Source: Bacilliculturomica massiliensis (GTDB taxonomy: Bacteria > Bacillota > Clostridia > Peptostreptococcales > Anaerovoracaceae). From it: a stretch of DNA of 64,000 nucleotides. Under the pieces are notes generated by a model. It had not been told where the DNA came from, did no database searches, and was given only the letters and a program-made list of their open reading frames with translations. The position numbers and the translations under genes are program-made. Shown in pieces: positions 51,933 through 63,200 of the stretch; position 1 is the stretch's first letter; each line of letters begins with the position of its first letter. The DNA lies in assembly GCF_900605495.1 (NCBI RefSeq), contig NZ_LR027602.1, positions 343,409-407,408 of the forward strand, read 5' to 3'.

Positions 51933-54900
51933 ATGGAACAGAACAGACGGACAGGGAAGAGAGACAGACGAAAAACACAACAGGCAGCCGCATGGTCCGT
52001 ATCCCGGAGGGAGGGCGGAGGACGGCGCGGAGAAAGGAAAAGAGGGAGAAGGCGCGCGGCGCTGTCTCTCTTTCTTGCCGTGTTGCTGCTTCTGTCCAGC
52101 CTTGGCGGCGCCTGGGGACAGGAGCTGCTGCCGGAGACGCGAAGCGTGTTTGACGGCGGGCTGAAGTCCCTTTCCGCCTCGGCGGGGTACTGGAACAGAG
52201 GGTTTTCCCAGGATGTGAGAGCCTATCAGCTGATCCTGCCGAAGGAGGAGGGAGCCGTGCGTCTGTCGGCGGTGCCGGTGGAGACGTCGCCCCTCTACGG
52301 TCCGGCGCTCACCATAGACGGAGTGGCGGCGGGCTATGGGCAGCCGTCTCAGGAGATCGCTCTGCAGCCGGGGGAGAAGCGGGTGGTGCCCATCGTGGTG
52401 CAGCCGCAGAGCGGCCCGGCCGTCACCTACATGGTAACGGTCTACCGAAACGACCGGGACATTACGCTGTCGGGGCAGATCCGTCAGGTGGGGGGAAGCC
52501 CGCAGCTGGCGCTGTCTCTAGAGATCCCGGCGGGAACGGAGTTCACCTCGCTGGGTCTGGCGCTGTCCTTTGACCCGAAGCAGCTGCAGCTGGCCAGCGG
52601 GTCCACGAATGCGCCCAATCCTGCAGGGAGCACCACCTTTGGAACGAGTCTGGCCTATGGAGACGAAAGGGGCTTTCTGTATAAAAAAGGCGGAGTGATG
52701 GACGCCACCGTGGCGGAGGGAGACAACGCAGCGGGCAGAGTCCTGCTGCAGTATTCCATCGGGGAAAAAGGCCTGTCTTACACCATGCCCGAAGGAGGAA
52801 GCCTGCTGACGCTGTATTTTCGGATGACGGAGCAGGCGGCGCTGACGGAGGAAACGCTGGGGCTGACGGGGAACAGCGCTTCGGTGCGAAATGGATTCTT
52901 CGCGGAACTGAGCCGGAAGGGGAGCAGCTTTGTGAAGCTGTCCTATCCGGGACTGGTGCGGACAGAAGGGCTGGATCGGAATCTGGAGAAGCCGGTCCGG
53001 TGGGCAGAAGGGGGACGCGTGCAGTTCTCGCCGGACAAGGAGAGCTACCGATACGGGGAGCGGGTGACGGTGACGGCGGCGCCTGCGGCCGGCTATGTCT
53101 TTTCCCACTGGGAGCTGTCGGGGGAAGAACAGGGGATGCTGGAGGAAGCGCTGACGGGAGACAGCGCCTGGGCGAAAGCAGAGACCGTCCCGACGACGGA
53201 TCCGTCCGCTGAAGCGGCGGCAGGACCCGTACCTCCCGGTTCGTTTCTGGATCAGGAGGAGTGGAGCCTGCGGCTGACGGAGGATCTGACGCTGTCCACG
53301 CTGAAGCCGGTGTTTGAAAAGGCGGACGAGGTCCTGGGATCGGGCTGTGGCCTGAATTTCCACCGCCCGTATCGGGGCGATATCCTGCTGGCCGTCAATC
53401 CGTCGGACGGAACGGCGTCGAAGCTGACGGGAACCTTTACGGAGGAGGAACTGTCCCGGGAGGAGACGCCTGCTGAGACGCAAAAGAACAGCGGAAGCGG
53501 GCCGGAAGATCAGAATGGGAGCGATCAGAATGGGAGCGATCAGAACACGGAGGGCCAGGGTCCGGATGGCGCAGCTCTCGAAGGAACCCTGGAAGAAGAG
53601 ATGGAGTCCGGGCTGACCCGGGTGGAATATACGGAGCCGCTGCTGACAGGGACCCCGGCTGGGCCGGTTCTCCTGGCTGCGGAGGAACCGCAGCTGGGAG
53701 ACCAGCGGTCCTTTCAGATGCGGGACAGCCGCGCGGGGCAGACCTCGGCAGCAGGTTGGGCGGCGGGGACCTTTACCCTGAAAGAGATCCGGCAGGCGGG
53801 CGGGCAGAAGCTGTACGTCTGGCTCTGCGACGAGGCGGACCGACAGCCCATGGCCCTTTCCGACAGCGACCTCGCTGAACTGGCCGACAGCTTTGCAGCC
53901 AGTTACGCCCATCTGGCAGAGCACTATCACAATGTGACGGACACCGACGGAAACGGCGGCCTGACCATTCTGCTGTACGATATCTGGGACAGCTACACCG
54001 AAGGCGGCGGCACCTATACGGGCGGTCTTGTGAACCCCAACGAGTTTTACAGGCTTCTGGGTACGACTGCCTATCCCATGGGAAACTGCGGGGATGTGCT
54101 GCATCTGGATACCTGGCCCCAGATGGGGACGGATCAAACGAAGCCCATGCTGGAGCGGGCCAAGTCCACCATGGCCCATGAGACCCAGCACCTGGCTTTC
54201 GCCTCCGCCTATGAGTCGGCCGAAGCCTATGCCGGACGGGCGGCGGGAGCCTGGATCAACGAGGGCCTGTCCCTGACCATGGAGCACGAGCTCTTCGGCC
54301 GGCTGGACAGCCGCATTGCCACATATAACCACTCCTCCCTGATCAAGGCCGGCCTGTCGCTGACGGACTGGACGAGCCCCAGGGTGGACAACTACGCGCT
54401 GTCCTACCTGTTTTTCCAGTACGTGAGGACACAGGCGGAGCAGGAGGGATTTGCCCGGGCGTTTTACGGCGTGGATTACGGAGGAGGAGCAGACCGGCGG
54501 GCGGAGGACGCGGCGGTGACGGAACTGCTGCAGGGCTTTGGGGCGTTTCAGGGCCTGAGCCTTGCCCAGGTGACGGAGAACTTCTATCTGGCGCTGCTGC
54601 TGAAGGAGACGGAGGGGCGGTATGGCTTTTCCGGAGACGGTGATTTCGATGAGGCAGAGCCGCAGATATGGGAAAGCCGGCCGGCGGGAGCGATCCCGGC
54701 GGGCGGAGCGGTGTACGTGGAGAGTCCGGGAAGCTTTGTGCCGGAGGGAACGGGGACCCTGCGCTTTACAGGCGTCCAGAAGCCCCGGTATACCCTGACC
54801 ATAGAGGAAGCGGAAGGGGGCAGCGCCGCAGCAGAGGGGGACCGTTACCGGTATGCGCAGGGACAGAGCGCAGCGGTCACAGCCGTGCCGGCTTACGGGT

Positions 54901-57341
54901 ACACCTTTGCCGGCTGGAGCGGAGACGCATCGGGAGGAGCCAATCCCCTGACGGTGGTGATGAATGGAGACAAACGGATCCGGCCAGTGTTTGATGCCAT
55001 GGATCGGTACGCGCTGACGGTGGAGTGTGCGGGACCGGAGGGAAGTACGCCCCTGGAAGTGGGGAAGGTGACGGTGAACGTGGGCGGTCAGGGCCTGCCG
55101 GAGGATACGGGAGCGATCCTGACGGGAAGCCGGGTCACGCTGCGGGCAGAAGCCGCGGAGGGATACGCCTTCGACCATTGGGAGGGGGACGTGACGGGGA
55201 CAGCCGCCGCAGCGGAGCTGGTGATGAACGCAGACCGAAGCGTGAGAGCGGTCTTCCGCTCGGCGAAACCGGTGGACCTGGGAGACCTGTTTCCCACAGA
55301 GGAGGGAAGCGGGCTGACAGTAGACGTTGAAAAGAATGAAGCGGTTTTGTGGAATGCCTCCGGGACGGTGTATATCCGGCCGAAGAACGAAGAAATCTCG
55401 CAGGGAGAGGGCGGCGGCCTGACGCTGACGGAGGGAACGGAAGTGACATTGACCGCGGCGCCGGCGGAGGGAAAGGCCTTTTCCCGGTGGGTGATCGATT
55501 CCGCAGCCGATGAGACGCCCCGCAGTCTGGAAGAGCAGCCATCAGACCGTCTGCTGGAGGAGCTTTTGAGTGAGGACTCCTACCACAGCTGGAAGGAGGA
55601 CGGCGCGCTTCTCCGGACGACGCTGACCATGCGGGTGGCGGGAGGGATCCGCGTGCGGGCGGAGTTTCGGGACGCCGACGCCATCAGCGGCCAGGCGCTG
55701 TATCTGTCCTACCTTTCGCTGCTCACAGACAGGGAGCCGATCTGCGCCTACCTGGCGATAAAGGAACCGGAGACGCGTCCGCAAAGCGGCGTAGACCTGT
55801 TTGCGGAAGGCCAGGGAAGAGGACTGATCCAGAGGGAGAGCAAGGGGCTGGGCTTTGAGAGCGGCGTGTTCGATTACACCCTGTCCCTGTTGTCCACGGA
55901 CCCGCGAAATCTGTATTTCTACGGCGTAAAGAAGGCGCTGGCGGGAACGCAGAGGGCGGAGCTGACCCACTGGAGAGGCGGGACGGCGGTGGAAGAGCCG
56001 GTGGTGCTTACGGATGAGTCCAGCAGCGGCGACTTCGATCAGGACAAAGAGGCGAGGCCGCTGACGCCGCTGCCGGTGAAGGATGTGCAGGACGGAGATG
56101 AGCTGCGCATTGTGGTCAGCAACGGAGAGCCGGCAGCCGCGGAAACAGTGACGTATACCATCACCATCGACCGCAGCAGCCCGGAGACAGACCCCCTGAT
56201 CCAGGCCGTGTTTGCGCCGGAAGAGGGGACGGACACAGAAACGGCGCCGAAGGATAGGGGGGAGGACGGCTCTGTGCAAAACGCAGCGGGGCAGGTCCGC
56301 CTGTCCGTCTATCTGCAGCATCTGCGCACGGAGGCGGCGGAGCTGACGCTGACGGTCAGCAAAGGGGCCATCCAGCCCCTGAATGCCAGCGGCCAGGCGG
56401 TGGCGCTGCGGGGAAAGACGGATATCACCCAGGCGTGTGTGCCTATCGCAAATACGCGATATGGATTGGAACAGGCCGTGTTTGACCCGACGGATGCGAA
56501 TTGTGACCGTATCCACTTCACCTTTGCGGTGAAGGAGACGGAGGACTTTCCCGGGCTGGAAACCCAGGCTGTGGAAGCCGTCCGGCTGCTCTTTGAAACC
56601 AGCGGGCCGGATGTGCGCCTGAACCCCCAGGCAGAGTCCAGGGCGCTGGTCTACGACAGCATGCTGCTGGAGCTGCAGATGACAGCGCAGGTGCTGGAGC
56701 TGACAGAGAACGTGACGGTGAAGGGGACCTTTTTCGCCTGGCAGCCCAGCGTGGGGGAGGCGTGGATGCCTCAGGTGGAATTCGACGGAGTGGGACGTCC
56801 CATTCTGGCGGAGGTCACGCTGTCGGCCATAAGAGAAGGCGCGTACCAGTACGGGATGAGGACCTACGAGTTTACCGCCTCTCTGCCGGTCAACGCGGGG
56901 AGCCCTTACCGGATGACCATACGCAAGGCAGTGCACGGTGATTATGTGCTGGAGAAGCTGTATGCGACGGCGGAGGGGGCCAGCGGAGGAGCGCTGAACG
57001 TCAACGAGCTTCTGAAGGAACGCTTTGCCGGTCAGGCAGCGGGGAGCACAGACGCGGCGGTCGAGCTGGCGGCGAACGGAGTGATCCGTCTGACCGTGGG
57101 AGACATTACCGGAGACGGACGGATCACGCTGGAGGATAAGAACGTGCTCATGAGTCCACTGCATTATGGAAAGAAAGTCGCGGGAGGATCGGAAGGTGCG
57201 ACGGATCTGTTGGTCCGCTGCGATCTGAATGGAGACGGGGCGGTGACGCTGGCGGATCTGAACCTATTGATGAGCCCGTACAACTATGGAAAGGGCGGCC
57301 GGCGGATCGAGATACCGGCCGGTACCGGAGAGGGGGATTGA
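51933..57341 (+). CDS. Zinc metallopeptidase-like surface protein with dockerin
   Basis: 1802 residues. A very basic N-terminus precedes a hydrophobic signal segment (LSLFLAVLLLLSSLGGAWG). Domains in order: cadherin-like sandwich (about 75-170), cohesin-like domain (about 175-345; LGLALSFDPKQLQLAS), a bacterial repeat, an acidic DQNGS repeat linker, then a metallopeptidase-like domain (about 600-890) with HETQH at 749-753 and a downstream glutamate at 777 in INEGLSLTMEHE, the pattern of hyicolysin/M30-like zinc peptidases. InlB-type repeats (YTFAGWSGDASGGANPLTVV; YAFDHWEGDVTG), a second cadherin-like/cohesin-like pair, a pre-dockerin module and a dockerin (GDITGDGRITLEDKNVLMSP; CDLNGDGAVTLADLNLLMSP) complete it. 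The paralogue at 3845 lacks the peptidase. It would present a protease at the cell surface. Confidence 0.85.
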   Translation: MEQNRRTGKRDRRKTQQAAAWSVSRREGGGRRGERKRGRRRAALSLFLAVLLLLSSLGGAWGQELLPETRSVFDGGLKSLSASAGYWNRGFSQDVRAYQLILPKEEGAVRLSAVPVETSPLYGPALTIDGVAAGYGQPSQEIALQPGEKRVVPIVVQPQSGPAVTYMVTVYRNDRDITLSGQIRQVGGSPQLALSLEIPAGTEFTSLGLALSFDPKQLQLASGSTNAPNPAGSTTFGTSLAYGDERGFLYKKGGVMDATVAEGDNAAGRVLLQYSIGEKGLSYTMPEGGSLLTLYFRMTEQAALTEETLGLTGNSASVRNGFFAELSRKGSSFVKLSYPGLVRTEGLDRNLEKPVRWAEGGRVQFSPDKESYRYGERVTVTAAPAAGYVFSHWELSGEEQGMLEEALTGDSAWAKAETVPTTDPSAEAAAGPVPPGSFLDQEEWSLRLTEDLTLSTLKPVFEKADEVLGSGCGLNFHRPYRGDILLAVNPSDGTASKLTGTFTEEELSREETPAETQKNSGSGPEDQNGSDQNGSDQNTEGQGPDGAALEGTLEEEMESGLTRVEYTEPLLTGTPAGPVLLAAEEPQLGDQRSFQMRDSRAGQTSAAGWAAGTFTLKEIRQAGGQKLYVWLCDEADRQPMALSDSDLAELADSFAASYAHLAEHYHNVTDTDGNGGLTILLYDIWDSYTEGGGTYTGGLVNPNEFYRLLGTTAYPMGNCGDVLHLDTWPQMGTDQTKPMLERAKSTMAHETQHLAFASAYESAEAYAGRAAGAWINEGLSLTMEHELFGRLDSRIATYNHSSLIKAGLSLTDWTSPRVDNYALSYLFFQYVRTQAEQEGFARAFYGVDYGGGADRRAEDAAVTELLQGFGAFQGLSLAQVTENFYLALLLKETEGRYGFSGDGDFDEAEPQIWESRPAGAIPAGGAVYVESPGSFVPEGTGTLRFTGVQKPRYTLTIEEAEGGSAAAEGDRYRYAQGQSAAVTAVPAYGYTFAGWSGDASGGANPLTVVMNGDKRIRPVFDAMDRYALTVECAGPEGSTPLEVGKVTVNVGGQGLPEDTGAILTGSRVTLRAEAAEGYAFDHWEGDVTGTAAAAELVMNADRSVRAVFRSAKPVDLGDLFPTEEGSGLTVDVEKNEAVLWNASGTVYIRPKNEEISQGEGGGLTLTEGTEVTLTAAPAEGKAFSRWVIDSAADETPRSLEEQPSDRLLEELLSEDSYHSWKEDGALLRTTLTMRVAGGIRVRAEFRDADAISGQALYLSYLSLLTDREPICAYLAIKEPETRPQSGVDLFAEGQGRGLIQRESKGLGFESGVFDYTLSLLSTDPRNLYFYGVKKALAGTQRAELTHWRGGTAVEEPVVLTDESSSGDFDQDKEARPLTPLPVKDVQDGDELRIVVSNGEPAAAETVTYTITIDRSSPETDPLIQAVFAPEEGTDTETAPKDRGEDGSVQNAAGQVRLSVYLQHLRTEAAELTLTVSKGAIQPLNASGQAVALRGKTDITQACVPIANTRYGLEQAVFDPTDANCDRIHFTFAVKETEDFPGLETQAVEAVRLLFETSGPDVRLNPQAESRALVYDSMLLELQMTAQVLELTENVTVKGTFFAWQPSVGEAWMPQVEFDGVGRPILAEVTLSAIREGAYQYGMRTYEFTASLPVNAGSPYRMTIRKAVHGDYVLEKLYATAEGASGGALNVNELLKERFAGQAAGSTDAAVELAANGVIRLTVGDITGDGRITLEDKNVLMSPLHYGKKVAGGSEGATDLLVRCDLNGDGAVTLADLNLLMSPYNYGKGGRRIEIPAGTGEGD
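53508..53545 (+). repeat. 15-bp tandem repeat in linker
   Basis: gatcagaatgggagc occurs twice, plus a partial third copy, and codes for DQNGS units in the acidic linker before the peptidase domain. Confidence 0.8.
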
Positions 57342-57347
57342 TAGGAG

Positions 57348-59702
57348 ATGAGGGTGAAGAAGAACGAGACGAACCTGCGGAAGAGGAGACTGGGCAGGAA
57401 AGCCCTGCTTCTGGGGCTGGTCCTGCTGCTGGCGCTCTCTCCGGTGAACTGGGGCGGTGCGTTTGGCGGGCCGGCAGATGGAGAGAGCGGAGCGGGAGAG
57501 CGAAGAGCGGCTGCCCCAGCCGATGCAGATTCCATATGGGAAAGGGTATACGCGGATGAGACGGTCGGAGCCGAAGGTGGGAGCGACGGAGACGGGAGCG
57601 CCGGGGACACGGCATCCGGCCCGGCCATCACCGTTGTCGGCGTGAACGTGAAGAACACGGACACACTGGAGGTGGGCATTCAGGTCGGAGGCCCGGATCA
57701 GCCCCTGTTTCAGTCCGTGGGTCTAGTGCTGGAGTACGACAGGAGCAGGCTGACGCCCATAGACTGGCAGCCGGGCTGGCAGACCGTGGAGAGTCAGACC
57801 ACCAATGCGTCGGGCGAAGCCATCACGACCTCCTCCACCGCCGTCGTGGCGGGACAGGAGGATTGGAAGTCCCTGGCGGTCTACACGCCTACCTGGATCA
57901 ACAGCGGAACGGCCCAGGTCTATGAGCCGGGGGGTGGAACGGGAGTGGGTGCAGCGGGAAAAGGCTATCTGCTGCTGCAGGCCAACACGGAATATCCCTA
58001 CTCCCTGCCCACGGCGCGGCAGATCGTGACGGTGAAGTTCCAGTACACAGGAGATTCTGTGGGGACGGGCGGGGCCATTACCCCGGCGGCGTCCTTCGCA
58101 GATGTGGGCCTGGCTTTGGCGGGAGCCGAAGGCAGCGGTCTATCCGAGGGCAAGAAGGTTGCCTACACATCCCGGGTCAAGCATGTGGGATTGTACCACA
58201 CCGGAAAGGCCTTCTACTACAACGGTGCCCTGAGGGATGACGGAAGCGGAAACGCGGAGGAAGATCCGACGTTGAGCGGCCGAACGCTGGCAGTGAACTT
58301 TAGCGCTTCCATCGTGGAGGGCGAGACCCAGCAGGCGGCGGGGGGCGGAACGGGAGACGTTGCCGTCCTCAGCTTCTACGACTGGGACGAGACCATGCTG
58401 GGAAGCAGCATCATCTCAAAAACAGCGGGAGAGGAGGAGATCAAAGAGGCACTGATAGCCTTCAGCCAGAGTCAGTACGCTGTGGCCAGCGGAGGGGACA
58501 AGCCCACAGAGTTCCCGGCGGATCTGACCAACGAAAGCTATGTGGACAACGCCGCGTTCCCACTGACCTACAAGAAGGGCTACAATTTCGCGGGCTGGGT
58601 ACGGGCGGATGGCAAAGAAGGATCGGAGCCGTTGACAGAGGCGTTTACCGCCTATGAGACACTGGGCGAAACGCCGGAGGCGGACGGAAGTTATCCGAAA
58701 GGAAGCTTTAACGCGGCTCGATGGAAGTATGAAGCCGGTCCCAATGGCGGAAGCTGGGGAAACATCGTGCTGAAAGCGGGGTATGTGGAGAATGCGTGGT
58801 GCAATTATCGCGGCGAAGGAGTAACAGAAGCCCAGAAAAGTTTTTATGTAATTTCCGATTTCTCATATAACCGTTATGGCGCTGCGATAGTTAACTTATC
58901 AAATGGAACTGTTACCCGGGAGGGTGGCAACTATTCCATAAAGATGACAGTGAATCGTCTGAATGGGGCAGGATATGGGGTGACTCGTCTGTATGAGCCA
59001 GTCGTGCGCGCTGCCTATACGATGAACGTGGGCGGCACAGACATGAATATGTATGCGTATGTTGCTTTAAATGGATCGGATCAGGAGTCGGCAGAGCTGA
59101 TCGCACCGCGAAATGCCAGCAATTTTACCGTAACGGTTGTAGACGCCGGACAGCGTTTAAGTAATGGCGATAAGATTGCCAGCTACACACTTGCAGATTC
59201 TAAGTCTTCATCGCAGACGATTCAAAAATCGGTTTTCTTACCTGAGGCGACATTGAATTATTTCAACGATAAGGCAAGGGAACATAACGAAGTTCTTCCG
59301 AATGCTATAAGCGCGGACTGGTCAAATAATGTTGCAAATCCGGACTTTTATGATCTGGGCATGTACGATAGTGAAATCGACCAGTATTACTACCAGTATG
59401 GAAAAGCCTCAGATCTTGCAGGTGTCACAAACGCCGGCCAGCTTCGAAATATGGCCAAGAACAAAATTACATTATATATGCTTGGAAAGGGGAACCGTAA
59501 CCTGACGGTAGCAGAAATTAAGGAAGCTATCGCCATGCAGACTGGTACTGCAAATAATAATAAGGTTCCGGCTGCAATCAGCACCAATATCAGGACGGCG
59601 TATAACAATGTGAAAGCGGCATATGCGGCGAATGGAAGTCAGGAGTTAAGTGCTGACCAGATCGCCTATGCGATCAACAATAATGGGGCACTGCTCCCTT
59701 AA
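57348..59702 (+). CDS. Cohesin-like/InlB-repeat surface protein (intact paralogue)
   Basis: 784 residues. Signal peptide (ALLLGLVLLLALSPVNWGG). A cohesin-like domain lies at about 85-265 (TLEVGIQVGG; FQSVGLVLEYDRSRLTPIDW; RQIVTVKFQYTGD). Next are an InlB-type segment (VLSFYDWDETMLGSS; PLTYKKGYNFAGWVRADGK) and, from about residue 485, an AT-rich-encoded C-terminal domain of unknown function (SFYVISDFSYNRYGA). No SLH or dockerin is present, so it would be held by another protein or free. AGGAG abuts the ATG at 57348; GTG 57354 is better spaced and may be the true start. It is the intact counterpart of the frameshifted gene 6772-9143 and likewise precedes an SLH protein. Confidence 0.82.
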   Translation: MRVKKNETNLRKRRLGRKALLLGLVLLLALSPVNWGGAFGGPADGESGAGERRAAAPADADSIWERVYADETVGAEGGSDGDGSAGDTASGPAITVVGVNVKNTDTLEVGIQVGGPDQPLFQSVGLVLEYDRSRLTPIDWQPGWQTVESQTTNASGEAITTSSTAVVAGQEDWKSLAVYTPTWINSGTAQVYEPGGGTGVGAAGKGYLLLQANTEYPYSLPTARQIVTVKFQYTGDSVGTGGAITPAASFADVGLALAGAEGSGLSEGKKVAYTSRVKHVGLYHTGKAFYYNGALRDDGSGNAEEDPTLSGRTLAVNFSASIVEGETQQAAGGGTGDVAVLSFYDWDETMLGSSIISKTAGEEEIKEALIAFSQSQYAVASGGDKPTEFPADLTNESYVDNAAFPLTYKKGYNFAGWVRADGKEGSEPLTEAFTAYETLGETPEADGSYPKGSFNAARWKYEAGPNGGSWGNIVLKAGYVENAWCNYRGEGVTEAQKSFYVISDFSYNRYGAAIVNLSNGTVTREGGNYSIKMTVNRLNGAGYGVTRLYEPVVRAAYTMNVGGTDMNMYAYVALNGSDQESAELIAPRNASNFTVTVVDAGQRLSNGDKIASYTLADSKSSSQTIQKSVFLPEATLNYFNDKAREHNEVLPNAISADWSNNVANPDFYDLGMYDSEIDQYYYQYGKASDLAGVTNAGQLRNMAKNKITLYMLGKGNRNLTVAEIKEAIAMQTGTANNNKVPAAISTNIRTAYNNVKAAYAANGSQELSADQIAYAINNNGALLP

Positions 59703-60245
59703 TAATAGATATACCAAAAGGAAGTGGAGGAAAGGATATGGAAAAACGCGCGGTCAGCTTGTTGCTGACAGTTATGATGCTGTTATCCTTGTTGCCATCG
59801 GTGGTGTTTGCAGCTGTGAACGAACCGACTGACAATACAGATACAGCGTTCAATGAGCTATCTGTGACGGAATGGAGGGACGGCCATCCAGTCGTAATGG
59901 CGAACATAAAAAGTGCAGACCACACAGATGGTGAGTATGCCATGTATGTCATTGTAGATAAAGAATCCTGGGAAACAATGGGAGAGACTGTTGGTGCTGT
60001 AACCAGTAATACAGGGTTTTTTATGAACTTTGATGCGGATGAGCTGTTAGGTCTGGTTAAGGATACGCTGACAGCAGAGGAATATGCCTATGGATCATCG
60101 AAGGTAAATAACAATTCCCTTGTAGAAATTACGCATTTGGGAGGAAATTTTTCACTGCCTGTTACGGGAACCAAGGAATATGCAGTTATAGCTTTTATTG
60201 AAACCAAGAAGAGCAATGCAACAAAAGCAGGCTTTACCTCCTTTA
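58795..60245. other. AT-rich island across a gene junction (B)
   Basis: Composition becomes AT-rich from the end of the InlB-type segment of 57348-59702, through the gap, to about codon 170 of 59738-63301, matching the position of the island at 8360-9730. No mobile-element gene is inside. Confidence 0.75.
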
Positions 60246-63200
60246 CACTGGGCCCTAACGGAGTTCTGAAGGACTACGACTGGACCTACAGCACCAGCCC
60301 GGTGGCCATTTCCACACCGTATGGAAATACCAATAGTGTAACGGGCAGTCTGGTGATCACGAACTCTGGAATACAGGAGCTGACAGGCATCACCGTGACG
60401 CCTACAGGCAGCTTTACAGTGAGCGGCATAGCGAATAGTCTGGCTTCCAATGCGGCCATGACGCTGGCTGTGACTCCGAATGCAGGTCTGACGGAAAGCA
60501 CCACGGGTTCCATCACAATTTCCCAGACGGCTTACACCACGCTGGGCAGTCTGACGATCCCGGTGAACATCACCGTTACCAAGGATCTGGCCTTCGCCGG
60601 AGCAACTGTAAACGGTCTGACCGTGGGTGCGATCATGGATCCAGTGTACCTGAGCGCCACGGTGACCGGTACTAAAGGAGCGCTTACCTTTGAGAAGGTG
60701 AGCGGAGAATTCCCGAGAGGGATCACGATGGCAGCGGACGGTACGATCTCCGGCACGCCTGAGGCGTACAAAGCGACCGACACCGCGGTTGAGATCCGTG
60801 TGACCGACGACGGACGAACCGGCAGTGTAGGAGATGAAAATACGAAAACAGCCACCGTGACATTCGGAGCTATCGCAAAGGGAACGCAGACCGGAACCGT
60901 TACGCCCAGTGCGGCGACGAGCGTGACCTACGGTGCGGCGGCACCCAACATTCAGAGCAGTTTCTCTGTGAGCGGAACAAAGAGCTACGCCAGCACGGAT
61001 TCCACCGTAGCTACCGTAGGTACGGACGGGAAAGTCACGATCCTGAAGACGGGCAGCTTCCAGATCGGCGTAACCAATACCGATCCAAATGAAAACTACG
61101 AACCTCTGACCGTGACCAGCGGAGTCATCACGGTTCAGCCGGGCGAACAGGTGCTGACGACGCAGGCGTCCTTCGGCTATACCGCGGTCTACACCGGAGT
61201 CAAGAGTCTGGCTGGCGCCGTGGTCAACGATAAGGAAAATGCCGGCGGCGCAGATGTGACCTATGCGATCACAGGAACCAATACCGCGGGCGCCACGCTG
61301 ACCAACGGCGGACTGGGCCTGACCTTTACCACTGCGGGATCTGTGGAGATGACGGCCAGCGCGGCGGCGGTGACGGGGAAATACAACGCAGCCACACCGC
61401 TGACCTTTACCATTCAGGTGATCCCCGGCAATCCCACCACATTGGTGGAAGCGCCGAAAGCGGGGACCTACACCTACGGAATGACGCTGGGAGCGCTGGG
61501 GCTGACCGGTGGAAAGGTAACGGATGACGATAATGGCGGGGCTGTGCTGACCGGTGGTAAGTGGACCTTCAATACGCCAAATGTTACACCAAACGTCTCT
61601 GACAGCGGAACGACTCTGTACGACGTTACCTATAATCAGGACGGCTATGTGCCGCAGACGACGAAGATCGCCATTACGGTCAACAAGGCGGATCAGGCGG
61701 CGCCGGTGCTGTCGGGAACGGCGCTGTCCATCAAGAACGGTGATACGGATACGGTGACCACAAGTGGTTCCGGTTTCGGCGATCCGATCTATGTCAGCAC
61801 CAACGATAGCATCGTGGAAGTGAATGCGACCACGGGAGCAGTCACCGCCAAGGCGGTGGGAACGGCGGAGATCAGGGTTTCCTACGCAGGAGACACGAAC
61901 CACAATCCGTCGGCTCAGACCTCTCTGACCGTGACGGTGTACGATAAGCCCATCGTGACAGCCATCGCAGCATCCGGAGACGGGAAGCTGGATGTGACGG
62001 TGACGGCAAACAAGAATGGAAGCGACATTACTCAGTACAACATCACGCTGTCGGGCATCCGCTACACAGGCGGAACCACGACCACAACCACCTATGCGAT
62101 CAAGTTCACATCAGGCGGGGCGGTGCAGACGGTGACCAGCACCAGCGCGTTGCTGCTGGATCGGGTGAGCAGTGCAGGAGGCATGCTGATCTATACCGAT
62201 CCGGCAACGGGTACGACATACGGCGGCGTGAGCACAGGATCGTCGGTAACGACGGCAAAGACGACGACGGGAGCTGTGTACACAGCCAATAACGCCACAG
62301 GAAGGTTTACCATCCCGAACCTGATCAATGGGACCACCTACACCATCACGGCGACAGCGGTGAACGCGGCGGGAACCAGTGATCCGAGAACAATTACGGC
62401 GAAGCCGGCGGTAGCCAGCACGGATCGTCCCAGCGGCGGCGGTGGAGGCGGCGGTTCCGTCAGCACCTACACCGTGACCTACGACCCGGGCGATCACGGA
62501 AAGGTCGAAAAGACTACCGAATCCGTGGCAAACGGCAATTCTCCCAAGGGCGTTAAAGTGACGGCGGACGAGGGCTGGGTCTTCGCGGGCTGGAGCAAAG
62601 ACGGCAAGACCGTCATCGACCTGAAGGACATCAAGGTGACCGAAGCCATGAAGCTTATCGCGGTCTACGAGAAGGACGACAAGATCGTCATTCCGGATTC
62701 CGTGCCCGAGGATCTGCGGTTCCTGCAGGTTTCAAAGGGAGAGATCAGCGGCGGTTACGTGTCCGGTTACACGGACGGGACCTTCCGTCCGGACAACGCC
62801 ATTACCAGAGCGGAAGTGGCGGCCATCGTAGCCAAGACCATCAATTACGAGAAGGAAAAAGGCAAGTCCTACACCAACACGCCCTTCGGCGATGTGGCGA
62901 GAAGCGAGTGGTACGCGGATGACATCGGTTTCGTGGCCTCCCTGGGAGTGATCGCGGGGTACAAGGACGGGACCTTCAAGCCTAACAGCAATATCACGAG
63001 AGCGGAGTTTGTGACCATGGCCATGAAGATCGACCGCGTGGTAAACAGCGGAAAGAGCTTTAAGGACATGAGCGATGCAGACTGGTATGCGGAGTACGTG
63101 AAGTCGGCAGCGGAGAAGGGATATGCCACAGGATATCTGGACGGCACTTTCCGTCCCAACAACCCCATCACCAGAGCGGAGGCCGTGACCATCATCAACG

